Origin: Paraburkholderia sp.
GTDB lineage: Bacteria; Pseudomonadota; Gammaproteobacteria; Burkholderiales; Burkholderiaceae
DNA length: 64,000 bases
NCBI RefSeq assembly: GCF_024281035.1
Contig: NZ_JAMXLH010000021.1
Coordinates: 1 to 64,000 of the forward strand
Direction: 5' to 3'
Below, piece by piece: positions 9,629 through 19,408 of this stretch. Position 1 is the stretch's first letter, and every line of letters begins with the position of its first letter. The notes below the pieces were generated by a model, which made no database searches, was not told the DNA's origin, and saw nothing but the letters and a program-made list of their open reading frames with translations. The position numbers and the translations under genes were made by a program.

Positions 9629-10711
9629 TCATGCGTGCTTTGCTTCGAATTCCTTCATGTACTCGACCAGTGCTTTCACTGCCTCGAGCGGCACCGCGTT
9701 GTAAATCGACGCCCGCATGCCGCCGACGGACTTGTGGCCCTTCAGCTGCAACAGCCCGCGCGCCTTCGCGCCGGCGAGGAAATCTTCGTTACGTGTTTCG
9801 TCGGCGAGGAAGAACGGTACGTTCATCCGCGAGCGCGCGCGGCGCTCCACCTTGTTGATGTAGAAGCCGCTCGCGTCGATCGTGTCGTAGAGCAGCTGCG
9901 CTTTTTCGATATTGCGCGCTTCCATGGCGGCCAGGCCGCCCTGGCGCTTGAGCCACTTGAACACGAGCCCGGCGATGTAGATCGCGTAGGTGGGCGGCGT
10001 GTTGAACATGGAGTTGTTCGCGGCAACCGTCTTCCATTCGAACGCGGACGGGCAGATCGGCATCGCGCGGTCGAGCAGGTCTTCGCGCACGATCACGACC
10101 GTGACGCCGGCCATGCCGATGTTCTTCTGCGCACCGCCGTAGAGCACGCCGTATTTGGCGATGTCCATCGGACGCGAAAGGATGTGCGACGAAGCATCCG
10201 CCACAAGCGGAATATCGCCGAGGTCGGGGATCTCGAACGTCTCGACGCCATCGATCGTTTCGTTCGTGCACAGATGCACGTAGGCGGGATCGTCGGAGAG
10301 CTGCCACTCGCTTTTCGGCGGCGAATGCGTGAAGCCGGCGCCCGTGCGGCCCGTCGCGGCAATGTGGGCCGCGCCGTACTTGAGCGCTTCCTTCTGCGAC
10401 TTCTGCGACCACGAGCCGGTTACCACGAAGTCCGCGCGCGGCTTCGTGCCGAACAGGTTCAGCGGAACGATGGCGTTCTCGCCGATGCCGCCGCCCTGCA
10501 AAAACAGGATGTGGTGGCTCGCCGGAACCTGCAGCAAGTCGCGCAGATCGAGCAGTGCCTCGCTGTGGATCTGCATGAATTCGGGGCCGCGATGGCTCAT
10601 TTCCATCACGCCCATCCCGCTGCCGTGCCAGTCGAGCATTTCGTCGGCGGCCTGGCGCAGCACCTCTTCGGGCAGCGCCGCAGGTCCGGCGGAGAAGTTG
10701 AACACGCGCAT
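9629..10711 (-). CDS. serC: Phosphoserine aminotransferase
   Basis: PLP enzyme making 3-phosphoserine from 3-phosphohydroxypyruvate and glutamate; also acts in pyridoxal phosphate synthesis. The 360-residue product matches the family. It begins [18 protein letters not shown], has [10 protein letters not shown] for phosphate/PLP contact, and the PLP-lysine motif [12 protein letters not shown] around residue 195. It heads the serC-pheA-tyrA-aroA-cmk-rpsA series. The 226-bp gap to the DUF2059 gene upstream probably carries its promoter. Confidence 0.97.
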   Translation of the reverse strand: MRVFNFSAGPAALPEEVLRQAADEMLDWHGSGMGVMEMSHRGPEFMQIHSEALLDLRDLLQVPASHHILFLQGGGIGENAIVPLNLFGTKPRADFVVTGSWSQKSQKEALKYGAAHIAATGRTGAGFTHSPPKSEWQLSDDPAYVHLCTNETIDGVETFEIPDLGDIPLVADASSHILSRPMDIAKYGVLYGGAQKNIGMAGVTVVIVREDLLDRAMPICPSAFEWKTVAANNSMFNTPPTYAIYIAGLVFKWLKRQGGLAAMEARNIEKAQLLYDTIDASGFYINKVERRARSRMNVPFFLADETRNEDFLAGAKARGLLQLKGHKSVGGMRASIYNAVPLEAVKALVEYMKEFEAKHA

Positions 10712-10937
10712 CGTAATGAGATCCCCGAGGCGGGCGCTGCGGCAAAAAAGGCCGAAAACCGCGCCCGAAAAAGAAAATGACCGTCTGCGCTCACGCGCAA
10801 ACGGCCATTATCGCACTGTCACCGGGAACCCGCCAACGCGGCTCCCGGCTACCAAAAGCGCGCGCTTTTCGATCCCTGCCCGATCCCTGAAGCGGTTCGG
10901 CCGGGACTCGCGCGCCCTTGTTTGACCGATCGACCGA

Positions 10938-11543
10938 TTACTTGGCCGACTTGACCGCGGCGACTTCCTTGTCGGCCTGGTCGCGCGTTGCCTTGATCGA
11001 TTGCGGCATGTACTTCTGCATCAGACCGCTCACGACGTCACGGCCGACTTGATCTTGCACCTGGATGAACTTGCGGCCGGTCGGGCTGCGGTAGAACGTG
11101 GTCAGGTCCTTGATTTCCTGCGTGCTGTAGTACTTTGCGTAGGCTTCGTACTGAGCCGTCATTGCGTCCTGGCGGAACGCGTCGGTTGCGAAGACCTGGC
11201 CTGCCTGGTCAACGAGCTTCGGCACCGCGTTCTTTTGCAGCGCCGGGACGGAAGCCTGCTTTTGCTTGTCCGTCATCGTCTTGTTTTCGGACAGTGCGTC
11301 CGACAGGATCGCCGGAACGAGCTGCTTGGCCTGCATCTGTGCGCTGTTACCGATTGCGCCGACGAGCTTCTGTGCGTCGATCGCGTCGAGCAGGTCCTTG
11401 ATCGCGGCTTGCTTGGCCGAATCGATCGGTGCTGCGGCAGCGGCCGGAGCTTGCGCGGGCGCCGGGGACTGGAGCGCCTGGGCCATTGCAAACGTCGGCA
11501 CGAGAGCGGCCAGCAACAAAACCTGCTTGAATCGTTTTTGCAT
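10938..11543 (-). CDS. Secreted DUF2059 protein
   Basis: Exported protein of about 201 residues with a Sec signal peptide (MQKRFKQVLLLAALVPTFAM, cleavage near AMA-QA), an Ala/Pro/Gln-rich linker to about residue 40, then an all-helical DUF2059 domain ending in KSAK. The domain shows YYSTQEIKDLTTFYRSPTGR, its most recognisable motif. The molecular function is not known. A Shine-Dalgarno AAGGGAG lies 5 bases before the second of two adjacent ATG codons (11543); the first (11546) is too close. It stands alone between gyrA and serC, where Burkholderia genomes commonly have such a gene. Confidence 0.82.
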   Translation of the reverse strand: MQKRFKQVLLLAALVPTFAMAQALQSPAPAQAPAAAAAPIDSAKQAAIKDLLDAIDAQKLVGAIGNSAQMQAKQLVPAILSDALSENKTMTDKQKQASVPALQKNAVPKLVDQAGQVFATDAFRQDAMTAQYEAYAKYYSTQEIKDLTTFYRSPTGRKFIQVQDQVGRDVVSGLMQKYMPQSIKATRDQADKEVAAVKSAK

Positions 11544-11729
11544 CATTACTCCCTTATTAGAGAAATTAGTCGAACTGTCCGCGCTGCGGACCGTGCGGTG
11601 CGTCATTCGCCCGCAACCGGTTCTGCCTCGCGCCATTCAGGACTTTCCTGCACTGGCTGGCCCGCTCGCGCGGACCGCCCCTATGATTGACTGCTAGCGA
11701 GTTACTACTGACGATTTACTGCTGACGGG

Positions 11730-14348
11730 TTACACCCCATTCTCGCCCTCGCCCTCACCCGGTTCGACGTCGCCCGCCTCGCCTTCTGCGTCGGCCTCCG
11801 CGACCTGTTGCAGACCGGAAAGCTTCGTGCCCTCGTCAAGGCTGATGAGTGTAACACCTTGTGTCGCACGTCCCATTTCGCGGATTTCCGACACACGCGT
11901 GCGGATCAGCACACCCGTTGTCGTAATCAGCATGATCTGGGCTTCGGAGTCGACGAGCGTCGCCGCGACAACCTTGCCGTTACGCTCGGACGTCTGGATC
12001 GCGATCATCCCCTTCGTACCGCGCCCATGACGCGTGTACTCGGTGATCGGCGTGCGCTTGCCGTATCCGTTCTCGGTTGCGGTGAGCACCGACTGCTGCT
12101 CATCGCCGGCAACGAGCAGCGCTATGACCTGCTGCGCATCGTCGAGCTGCATGCCGCGCACGCCGCGTGCCTCGCGGCCCATCGGACGCACATCGTTTTC
12201 GTCGAAGCGCACGGCCTTGCCCGCATCGGAGAACAGCATGACGTCGTGCTGGCCGTCCGTGATGGCCGCGCCGATCAGGTAATCGCCGTCGTCGAGACCG
12301 ACCGCGATAATACCCTTGCGCATCGGGCGGCTGAAGGCTTCAAGCGGCGTCTTTTTGACCGTTCCGAGCGCGGTCGCCATGAAGACGAACTTGTCCGCCG
12401 AGAATTCCTTCACCGGCAGCACAACCGTGATCTTTTCGCCGTCCTGCAGCGGGAACATATTGACGATCGGACGGCCGCGCGAGTTGCGCGAACCTTGCGG
12501 CACCTCATACACCTTCACCCAGTACACGCGCCCGCGGTTCGAGAAGCACAGGATGTGGTCGTGGGTATTGGCGATGAAGAGCGTGTCGATCCAGTCGTCT
12601 TCCTTCATCGACGTCGCCTGTTTGCCGCGACCTCCGCGCTTCTGGGCGCGATATTCGGACAACGGCTGCGATTTCACGTAACCCGAGTGCGACATGGTGA
12701 CGACCATGTCCTGCGGCGTGATCAGGTCTTCGGTATTCAGTTCGGTCGCGTTCAGCTCGATCTTCGAGCGGCGCTCATCGCCGAATTCGCTCTTGATCGC
12801 GGTGAGTTCGCCGGAGATCATCTCCGTTACGCGCTCGGGGCGCGCAAGGATGTCCAGCAGGTCGGCAATCTGCGCCATCACGTCGCGGTACTCGCCGATG
12901 ATCTTGTCCTGCTCCAGACCGGTCAGGCGCTGCAGACGCATCTGCAGGATTTCCTGTGCCTGGGTGTCGGACAGACGATAGAGGCCGTCGCCCTGCATGC
13001 CGAAGAGCGGATTGAGGCCTTCCGGGCGATAGGCTTCGCGGCCGCCGGCGGCCGCGTTCTCGGCTTCGGCGCGCGCGAGCATCTCGCGCACGAGCGACGA
13101 ATCCCACGCGTGGTTCATCAGCTCCTGCTTCGCGATCGGCGGCGTGGGCGCGGCCTTGATGATCGCGATGAACTCGTCGATGTTCGCGAGCGCAACCGCG
13201 AGGCCTTCGAGCACATGCCCGCGTTCGCGCGCCTTGCGCAGTTCGTACACGGTGCGCCGCGTGAGCACCTCGCGGCGATGCGACAGGAAATGGTCGAGCA
13301 TTTCCTTCAGGTTCAGCAGCTTCGGCTGGTTGTCCACCAGCGCGACCATGTTCATGCCGAACGTGTCCTGCAGCTGCGTCGCCTTATACAGATTGTTGAG
13401 GATGACCTCGGGCACTTCGCCGCGCTTGAGCTCGATCACGACGCGCATGCCGCTTTTGTCGGATTCGTCGCGGATGTCGGAAATGCCTTCGAGCTTCTTC
13501 TCGTTGACCAGCTCGGCGATGCGCTCGAGCAGCGAACGCTTGTTCACCTGATACGGCAGCTCGTCGACGATGATCGCCATGCGCTGGCCACGGTCGATCT
13601 CTTCGAAGTGCGTGGCCGCGCGCATCACGACACGGCCGCGGCCGGTGCGATAGCCGTCGCGCACGCCGGCGACGCCGTAGATGATGCCGGCCGTCGGGAA
13701 ATCCGGCGCCGGAATGATCTCGATCAGCTCGTCGATGGAAGCGTGCGGATTCTTGAGCAGATGCTGGCAGGCATCGACGACTTCACCGAGGTTGTGGGGC
13801 GGGATGTTCGTGGCCATGCCGACCGCGATGCCCGACGAGCCGTTGATCAGCAGGTTCGGGATGCGCGCCGGCAGGATTTGGGGCTCGTTTTCGCTGCCGT
13901 CGTAGTTCGGCCCGAAGTCGACGGTTTCCTTGTCGATATCGGCAAGCAGCTCGTGGCCGATCTTCGCCATGCGGATTTCGGTGTATCGCATGGCGGCGGC
14001 GTTGTCGCCGTCGATCGAGCCGAAGTTGCCCTGTCCGTCCACCAGCATGTAGCGCAGCGAGAAATCCTGCGCCATGCGGACGATCGTGTCGTAGACAGCG
14101 GTGTCGCCGTGGGGGTGGTATTTACCGATGACGTCGCCGACGATACGCGCCGACTTTTTGTAGGCACGGTTCCAGTCGTTGTTCAGCTCGTGCATCGCGT
14201 AGAGCACGCGCCGGTGCACGGGCTTCAAACCGTCGCGAACATCCGGAAGCGCCCGCCCGACGATCACGCTCATCGCGTAATCGAGATACGAGCGGCGCAT
14301 TTCCTCCTCGAGAGAGATAGGCAGAGTCTCTTTGGCGAATTGATCCAT
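11730..14348 (-). CDS. gyrA: DNA gyrase subunit A
   Basis: Breaks and rejoins DNA in the A2B2 gyrase that introduces negative supercoils. The ATG at 14348 gives 872 residues; upstream in-frame codons add an Arg-rich stretch not seen in gyrases. The quinolone region reads [10 protein letters not shown], so position 83 is Thr and 87 is Asp, the wild-type pattern in Burkholderia. Catalytic Tyr122 lies in [10 protein letters not shown]. The C-terminal wrapping domain starts with the GyrA box QKRGGRGK near residue 560, and the tail is Glu/Gly-rich. No resistance substitution is visible at the two main hotspots. Confidence 0.98.
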   Translation of the reverse strand: MDQFAKETLPISLEEEMRRSYLDYAMSVIVGRALPDVRDGLKPVHRRVLYAMHELNNDWNRAYKKSARIVGDVIGKYHPHGDTAVYDTIVRMAQDFSLRYMLVDGQGNFGSIDGDNAAAMRYTEIRMAKIGHELLADIDKETVDFGPNYDGSENEPQILPARIPNLLINGSSGIAVGMATNIPPHNLGEVVDACQHLLKNPHASIDELIEIIPAPDFPTAGIIYGVAGVRDGYRTGRGRVVMRAATHFEEIDRGQRMAIIVDELPYQVNKRSLLERIAELVNEKKLEGISDIRDESDKSGMRVVIELKRGEVPEVILNNLYKATQLQDTFGMNMVALVDNQPKLLNLKEMLDHFLSHRREVLTRRTVYELRKARERGHVLEGLAVALANIDEFIAIIKAAPTPPIAKQELMNHAWDSSLVREMLARAEAENAAAGGREAYRPEGLNPLFGMQGDGLYRLSDTQAQEILQMRLQRLTGLEQDKIIGEYRDVMAQIADLLDILARPERVTEMISGELTAIKSEFGDERRSKIELNATELNTEDLITPQDMVVTMSHSGYVKSQPLSEYRAQKRGGRGKQATSMKEDDWIDTLFIANTHDHILCFSNRGRVYWVKVYEVPQGSRNSRGRPIVNMFPLQDGEKITVVLPVKEFSADKFVFMATALGTVKKTPLEAFSRPMRKGIIAVGLDDGDYLIGAAITDGQHDVMLFSDAGKAVRFDENDVRPMGREARGVRGMQLDDAQQVIALLVAGDEQQSVLTATENGYGKRTPITEYTRHGRGTKGMIAIQTSERNGKVVAATLVDSEAQIMLITTTGVLIRTRVSEIREMGRATQGVTLISLDEGTKLSGLQQVAEADAEGEAGDVEPGEGEGENGV

Positions 14349-14920
14349 TATCGATGTCGTATACAGGCACGCCCGGTGCAGCCGGGAAATCCCGACTGGC
14401 ACCGCGGCGCGCCCATGCTGTCGCATGGACGCCGCGGACGCAGCGCATCACGCGATTCTACCATGCGCGACACCCCCGGCCGCGACCTACGTATACCTAT
14501 TAGCAGGCACCGCAAGGAACCGCTCAAAAACGCGCTGAATGGACGCAGAAGGGAAATAGCGGCGCACCGGAGGGACACCAGCGGGACCACAGCGCAGCCG
14601 TAGCGAAGACAAGCGGGCGACAGCACACCGTCTATTGCAGGAAACTGTGACCATCGTCGTGCCCAGGGTATGCCGCGGGAACTTTTTGTTGCGGGTGTAC
14701 CACATTCGACTCACCCCAAAGAAAGGGGCAGATTTTTTTTATCGTCGGACGGGAACGATATGGCAAAATGCGAACGCAAAGTCAGTGTTAGACACGGCTC
14801 GAAGTCTACACAACACGTAACCGATAACGCGCCGATGTTATACTTCGAGCAATGTATGACTTGTCTTCGTCACATGGCTCGCAGTAAACCTGCGGTAATC
14901 TCAAATTCGAGAGGAGAAAT
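14349..14920. other. gyrA-ompA intergenic region
   Basis: About 570 bp holding the promoters of the two divergent genes. No convincing gene was found. There is a weak hairpin (CCCC-AAAGAAA-GGGG) at 14714-14727 followed by eight T residues at 14733-14740, and a TATACT -10-like hexamer at 14839-14844 that could serve the ompA-like gene. The part from 14680 on is clearly less GC-rich than the surrounding coding sequence. Confidence 0.5.
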
Positions 14921-15568
14921 ATGAATAAACTTTCAAAGCTCGCGTTCATTGCAGCTACCGCAGTTATGGCTGCATCCGCCTCGGCACAATCGGTGCCGGC
15001 GTCGCGACAAGCCGTCAACGACAACTGGGTGAATGGTACCGGCGAATACGTGTGGATGAACGGCACGAACGAGCTTTGCTGGCGCGATGCATTCTGGACG
15101 CCGGCCACCGCCAACGCCAAGTGCGATGGCGCACTGGTCGCCCAGGCACCGCAGCCGCCGGTCGCACCGGCACCGGCACCGGCCATCACCAGCCAGAAGA
15201 TCACGTATCAAGCTGACGCCCTGTTCGATTTCGACAAGGCCATCCTGAAGCCGGCCGGCAAGGAAAAGCTGGACGAACTGGCAGGCAAGATCCAGGCACT
15301 GAACCTCGAAGTCGTCGTCGCAACGGGCCACACCGACCGCATCGGTTCGGCTGCCTACAACGACCGTCTGTCGCTGCGTCGTGCACAAGCCGTGAAGGCA
15401 TACCTGGTCAGCAAGGGCGTTCCGGCCGACCGCATCTACACGGAAGGCAAGGGCAAGCGCCAACCGGTTACGACGGGCTGCAACCAGAAGAACCGCAAGG
15501 CTCTCATCTCGTGCCTCGCACCGGATCGCCGCGTGGAAGTCGAAGTCGTCGGCACCCAGAAGCAGTAA
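14921..15568 (+). CDS. OmpA-family outer membrane / peptidoglycan-associated protein
   Basis: Exported 215-residue protein: Sec signal peptide (1-22, cleaved after ASASA), an N-terminal part with no recognisable OmpA barrel but with NDNWVNGTGEYVWMNGT and one Cys, a Pro/Ala linker (PQPPVAPAPAPA, about 70-83), and a C-terminal OmpA domain that binds peptidoglycan. Domain marks are ALFDFDKAILKPAGKEKL, ATGHTD and NDRLSLRRAQAVKAYL, with the Asp and Arg that hold diaminopimelate. A strong Shine-Dalgarno GAGAGGAG precedes the ATG and a terminator follows. This is the OmpA-like gene normally found next to gyrA in Burkholderiaceae. Confidence 0.9.
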   Translation: MNKLSKLAFIAATAVMAASASAQSVPASRQAVNDNWVNGTGEYVWMNGTNELCWRDAFWTPATANAKCDGALVAQAPQPPVAPAPAPAITSQKITYQADALFDFDKAILKPAGKEKLDELAGKIQALNLEVVVATGHTDRIGSAAYNDRLSLRRAQAVKAYLVSKGVPADRIYTEGKGKRQPVTTGCNQKNRKALISCLAPDRRVEVEVVGTQKQ

Positions 15569-15593
15569 TTCGCGAGCCGCGACTGAAAGTATC

Positions 15594-15621
15594 AAAACCC
15601 CGCTTCGGCGGGGTTTTTTTT
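15594..15621 (+). terminator. Rho-independent terminator after the ompA-like gene
   Basis: Stem AAAACCCCGC / GCGGGGTTTT with a TTCG tetraloop and a run of T, starting 25 bp after the stop codon. Confidence 0.92.
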
Positions 15622-15760
15622 CGCCCTGCTTTTCCCGCTGCGCCGGGACATCGAGAAGTAGCTGGGGGATCGGCGGCAAAGGGCGCCATTTTGCGAGCCT
15701 GCCCGGCCCCTATATACTGAAGCTTTCCTCCACCCGCAACCGCGCCTCAGGTCTTACAAC

Positions 15761-16459
15761 ATGACGAACGCCGATCCCCATGAACTGCAAAAATTCAGCG
15801 ATCTCGCTCATCGCTGGTGGGATCCGAACGCAGAATTCAAGCCGCTTCACGAACTGAACCCGACACGCCTGAACTGGATCGACAGCTACGCGCACCTCGC
15901 TGGCAAGCGCGTGCTCGACGTGGGCTGCGGCGGCGGCATCCTGTCCGAGTCGATGGCCGGACTCGGCGCGAACGTCAAAGGTATCGACCTGTCGCCCGAA
16001 GCGCTCGGCGTCGCCGACCTGCATAGCCTCGAAAGCGGCGTGACCGTCGACTACGAGGAGATTTCCGCCGAACCGCTCGCCGCGCGCGAACCGGCGTCGT
16101 TCGACGTCGTGACCTGCATGGAGATGCTCGAACACGTGCCGGATCCGGCCGGTGTCGTCGCTGCGTGCGCCACGCTCGTCAAGCCGGGCGGCTGGGTGTT
16201 CTTCTCGACGCTCAACCGCAACGTGAAGTCCTACATGCTCGCGGTGATCGCCGCCGAATACGTCGCGCAGATGCTGCCCAAGGGCACGCACGATTACGCG
16301 CGCTTCATCCGCCCGTCCGAGCTGGCCGGGTTCGTTCGCGAGGCCAGGCTGAGCCTCGCCGAGATCAGGGGCGTCACGTACAACCCGCTCACGCGGCGCT
16401 ATGCGCTCTCGAACGATTCCAGCGTCAATTACATGGTCGCCTGCCAGCGCGAAGCCTGA
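15761..16459 (+). CDS. ubiG: Ubiquinone biosynthesis O-methyltransferase
   Basis: SAM-dependent O-methyltransferase catalysing both O-methylations of ubiquinone synthesis. The 232 residues match the family. It has [18 protein letters not shown] near the N-terminus, the SAM motif [17 protein letters not shown] around 52-67, GIDLSPEAL, and [11 protein letters not shown], all typical of UbiG. It is followed after 40 bp by gph, the standard ubiG-gph pair. Confidence 0.96.
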   Translation: MTNADPHELQKFSDLAHRWWDPNAEFKPLHELNPTRLNWIDSYAHLAGKRVLDVGCGGGILSESMAGLGANVKGIDLSPEALGVADLHSLESGVTVDYEEISAEPLAAREPASFDVVTCMEMLEHVPDPAGVVAACATLVKPGGWVFFSTLNRNVKSYMLAVIAAEYVAQMLPKGTHDYARFIRPSELAGFVREARLSLAEIRGVTYNPLTRRYALSNDSSVNYMVACQREA

Positions 16460-16499
16460 GGCGCGTGTTGCACGACTTCAGCGCGACTTCACGTCCGAC

Positions 16500-17231
16500 A
16501 TGAATTCATCCACGAAAGTCCCGGCTGCGGCCGATGACGGCGCAGCGCTTGGCGCATGCGACGCCGTGCTGTTCGATTTTGACGGCACGCTTGCCGACAC
16601 GGCGCCCGATCTTGCTGCCGCCGTCAACCAGATGCGTCACGCGCGCGGTCTTGCGCCCGCGCCGATTGAGCGGCTGCGTCCGCTCGCTTCGGCAGGTGCA
16701 CGGGGACTGATCGGCGGCGCGTTCGGGATCGGTCCCGATCATGCCGAATTCGCTGCACTGCGCGAGGAGTTTCTCGCCAACTATGCAGCCAATCTGCGCA
16801 TCGAGACGGCGCTCTTTCCCGGCATCGACGCCGTCCTCGACGACCTCGACGCACGCGGTGTGCGCTGGGGCATCGTGACGAACAAGGTCGCGCGGCTCAC
16901 CGATCCGCTCGTCGCGCTCATGCACCTCGACACGCGTGCGGCCTGCGTCGTCAGCGGCGACACCACACCCTACGCGAAGCCGCATCCTGCGCCGCTGCTT
17001 CACGCGGCGCAGGTGCTTGGCGTCCATCCGCAGCGCGCGGTGTACGTGGGCGACGACTTGCGCGACGTTCAGGCGGGCGTTGCCGCCGGCATGGCGACGA
17101 TCGCAGCCGCCTACGGCTACTGCGGCAACGACATACCGCCGTCGCAGTGGAACGCGCACTTCGTGGCGGACACAACGACAACGCTGCTCGCGCTGCTTGG
17201 CAACGTCCGCAAAGGGTCGCCAGCGGCGTAA
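16500..17231 (+). CDS. gph: Phosphoglycolate phosphatase
   Basis: HAD-superfamily phosphatase removing 2-phosphoglycolate from DNA repair or oxygenase activity. The product is 243 residues from the ATG at 16500. HAD motif I is LFDFDGTLADTAPD (about 24-37), motif II VTNKV, and motifs III/IV KPHPAPLL and VGDDLRDVQAG. The open frame extends upstream into ubiG, but ATG 16500 directly precedes the conserved HAD start. Members of this family vary in substrate, so the exact one is inferred from the ubiG-gph context. Confidence 0.9.
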   Translation: MNSSTKVPAAADDGAALGACDAVLFDFDGTLADTAPDLAAAVNQMRHARGLAPAPIERLRPLASAGARGLIGGAFGIGPDHAEFAALREEFLANYAANLRIETALFPGIDAVLDDLDARGVRWGIVTNKVARLTDPLVALMHLDTRAACVVSGDTTPYAKPHPAPLLHAAQVLGVHPQRAVYVGDDLRDVQAGVAAGMATIAAAYGYCGNDIPPSQWNAHFVADTTTTLLALLGNVRKGSPAA

Positions 17232-17297
17232 TTGCCATCGACGACACGGAACGCGCCCTTGAAACGGGCGCGGTTCGCCTCATCTGGCGTTGTGTGG

Positions 17298-17303
17298 GAT
17301 AAT
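17298..17303 (+). promoter_or_regulatory. Probable -10 box of ssrA
   Basis: GATAAT hexamer 13 bases before the predicted 5' end of tmRNA. The -35 element is not clear. Confidence 0.5.
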
Positions 17304-17316
17304 TGCCACTTCCTCT

Positions 17317-17685
17317 GGGGCCGACCTGGTTTCGACAGGGGTTATGAAGCAGTCAGGGCATGCCGAGGACCCGTCACCTCGTTAATCAATGGGAAAAACG
17401 TAACTGCAAACGACGATACGTTCGCACTGGCAGCCTAAGGCCGCCGTCCTCTGCCTGGCTCACTGACGGGTCAGCGTCGCAAGACCGGTAGCAATACCGC
17501 CAGAGGTCATTTACGTCAGTTAAGCTTTGTCGGCGTCACGACGCCAAAGTCGAAAATTTAGTGAATCGCCATAGCGCAGCGTGTTCGTCCGCGTCGCTAC
17601 GGTTAAATCAAATGACAGAACTACGCATGTAGAACTGGGTGTGGACTGCCTTTGGACGCGGGTTCGATTCCCGCCGGCTCCACCA
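17317..17685 (+). ncRNA. ssrA: Transfer-messenger RNA (tmRNA)
   Basis: Rescues stalled ribosomes and tags the nascent peptide for degradation. The 5' end GGGGCCGACCTGGTTTCGAC and the 3' T-arm/acceptor GGTTCGATTCCCGCCGGCTC with CCA are characteristic of tmRNA ends that fold into the tRNA-like domain. The resume codon GCA at 17406 begins an open tag frame encoding ANDDTFALAA, then TAA at 17436-17438; this tag is typical of Burkholderia. It is a one-piece tmRNA. Its 3' end is the integration site of the adjacent island, and the gene is left intact by the duplication. Confidence 0.97.
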
Positions 17686-17686
17686 A
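17665..17686 (+). other. Left attachment site (ssrA 3' end) of island 1
   Basis: The last 21 bases of ssrA plus one A recur at 23701-23722 with 20 of 22 identical. The broken integrase gene starts about 200 bp to the right, so this is the chromosomal side of the insertion. Confidence 0.8.
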
Positions 17687-17718
17687 CACCTCTTCCGCGA
17701 ACATCCGAGGAAGTCCCG

Positions 17719-17751
17719 AAACCCGTGACAGCTAAGGCTTCGCGGGTTTTT
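17719..17751 (+). terminator. Hairpin/T-run after ssrA, shared with the tRNA-Thr island
   Basis: Inverted repeat built on AAACCCGTGA / TCGCGGGTTT with an inner AGCT/GGCT pairing, ending in TTTTT. A closely similar element occurs at the same relative place after tRNA-Thr (60730-60763). It lies on the island side of the attachment site. It may end ssrA transcription and shield the integrase. Confidence 0.75.
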
Positions 17752-17789
17752 CTTTGGCCGTGTTGGTCTATACTTTTCCGCGTGATTCC

Positions 17790-17850
17790 GGTGGTACCTG
17801 GGGGTACAACCGGAGGTACAAGTGGGTATCGAAAATGACGGTACCCCCAC
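17790..17850 (+). promoter_or_regulatory. Cluster of GGGGGTAC-like repeats before integrase 1
   Basis: Direct copies GTGGTACC, GGGGGTACAA, GGAGGTACAA and GTGGGTATCG, then one inverted copy (GTGGGGGTACC on the minus strand). Similar repeats are found at the far end of the island (23627-23650) and before the second integrase (60799-60851). This matches the layout of integrase arm-type or excisionase sites; the function is inferred. Confidence 0.55.
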
Positions 17851-17882
17851 TCCCCTGAAATCCAGATTGGGAGAGGCTCGCC

Positions 17883-19144
17883 ATGCCGCTGACCGATATC
17901 GAGGTGAGGAAAAGTGGACCGCACGGCAAGATCTACCGGGTCAGGGACGGCGGCGGGATGTTTCTCGAAGTTCGGCCGAATGGCTCGAAATATTGGCGAC
18001 TGAAATATAGGTTTGGCGGCAAGGAGAAACTTCTTGCTCCCGGCACCTACCCCGCCGTTACTCTGAAAGAGGCGCGCGGGAAACGTGAGGCAGCGAAGAA
18101 AAAAATCGCGGACGGTATTGACCCCAGCGCAGCCAAGCAAGCAGAAAAGCGCACCCGGCAACTGAACACCGAAAATTCCTTCGAGGCGATCGCCCGCGAG
18201 TGGCATAGGAAATTTTCGACCAGCCTGTCCGACTCACACGCGGCGCGTAACTTACGGCGCCTCGAGGTGCGTGTGTTTCCTCATATCGGCGGCCAACCGA
18301 TCGGCGATGTCGAACCGCTTGATGTCCTGCCAGTCCTCCAGCGTATCGAAAAAACGGGACACATAGAGACAGCGCATCGGTACGCTCGATCATCGGGCAA
18401 GTCATGCGATATGCCGTCGCTACCGGTCGCGCCAAACGCGATGCAACACAAGATTTACGCGGAGCCATCCCGCCGGCACAAGTTCAGCATCTCGCAGCGG
18501 TTACCGCTCCGAAACCGCTCCGTGCGTTCTTACGTACGATCCATAGCTATGTCGGATCGCCCACGGTCTGTGCTGCACTCAAGCTCGCACCACTGCTATT
18601 CCAACGGCCGACCGAGATGCGATTGAGCAAATGGTCAGAGTTCGACCTGGACCAAGCAACTTGGGAAATACCGTCGGAGCGCATGAAAAGGAGAAAATCG
18701 GGCAAGCTGTACGGACCAGCCCATGTCGTCCCTCTTTCGCGGCAAGCGGTAGAAATACTTCTTGAACTTCACAAGTTCACCGGCCACTGCCAACACGTAT
18801 TTCCAAGTGTGCGCGGCGACGTTCGCCCGATGAGCGACGGCACGCTCAGTGCAGCCTTCCGCTTAATGGGAATCGATTCGGTAGCGGCAGTCCCACATGG
18901 CTGGCGGGCAACAGCTCGCACCCTGGCAGTAGAACAGCTTGGATTCCCCGAAGAGATCGTGGAGATGCAACTGGCACACACCGTAAAAGATCCGTTGGGG
19001 CGTGCCTATAATCGAACGCAATGGCTTGCTCAGCGACGGGAGCTCATGCAACGCTGGGCGGATTATCTTGACGAACTACGGTTAGATAGCACCGGAGTAA
19101 TGACGAGTACACTCGAAACTATTCGACCCGATGCACCCTACTAA
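17883..19144 (+). pseudogene. P4-type tyrosine integrase, frameshifted
   Basis: Site-specific recombinase that would move the island in and out of ssrA. The first frame (from ATG 17883, with GGGAGAG upstream) encodes the N-terminal DUF4102 arm-binding domain (RDGGGMFLEVRPNGSKYW, APGTYPAVTLKEAR) and much of the core-binding domain. Near 18375-18395 the similarity jumps to the next frame (RSIIGQVMRYAVATGRAKRD), consistent with loss of one base or gain of two. The second part holds the catalytic domain, with RPTEMRLSKWSEFDL, HGWRATARTL, LAH and the Tyr in GRAYNRTQW, all intact. As one gene it would be about 420 codons. It is not expected to make active protein unless the shift is a sequencing error. 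Confidence 0.85.
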
Positions 19145-19408
19145 TCCGCAGGCAGAGATTCGAATCCCTGACTTCCACCAAATTGACGCAGAGGCCCATG
19201 TTCTCAGGAGCACGGACCTTTTACCAATGCTTACGCCATTCGGGCGCAACGCGGCTCGGAAGACGCCGCGCTACTTATGGGGACGGGCAAAGACTTGATG
19301 GAGTTCACTGCGTTTCGCACAAAGCGAAATACAGTGACGCCACCTCAACACGTTTAGGAACGGTCGGCAGGTCGTACCAGGTTCGAAATCGACCGCCGCC
19401 GCGTGGGT
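19145..19408. other. Gap after the integrase, with an att-like fragment
   Basis: No gene recognised. At 19161-19182 a sequence with TTCGAATCCC and TTCCACCAA resembles the 3' end of a tRNA or tmRNA. It also forms the palindrome GATTCGAATC. It could be a decayed attachment site marking the end of an older integration module. Confidence 0.35.

Noticed and set aside
11808..14603. 931-codon plus-strand frame over gyrA
   Set aside because: Antisense shadow; the gyrase reading is unambiguous.
14714..14741. Possible terminator downstream of nothing in the gyrA-ompA gap
   Set aside because: A four-base stem with T-run only, and both flanking genes read away from it.
17520..18206. 228-codon minus-strand frame crossing the ssrA end and the integrase start
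   Set aside because: It runs across tmRNA and the attachment site and has no domain.
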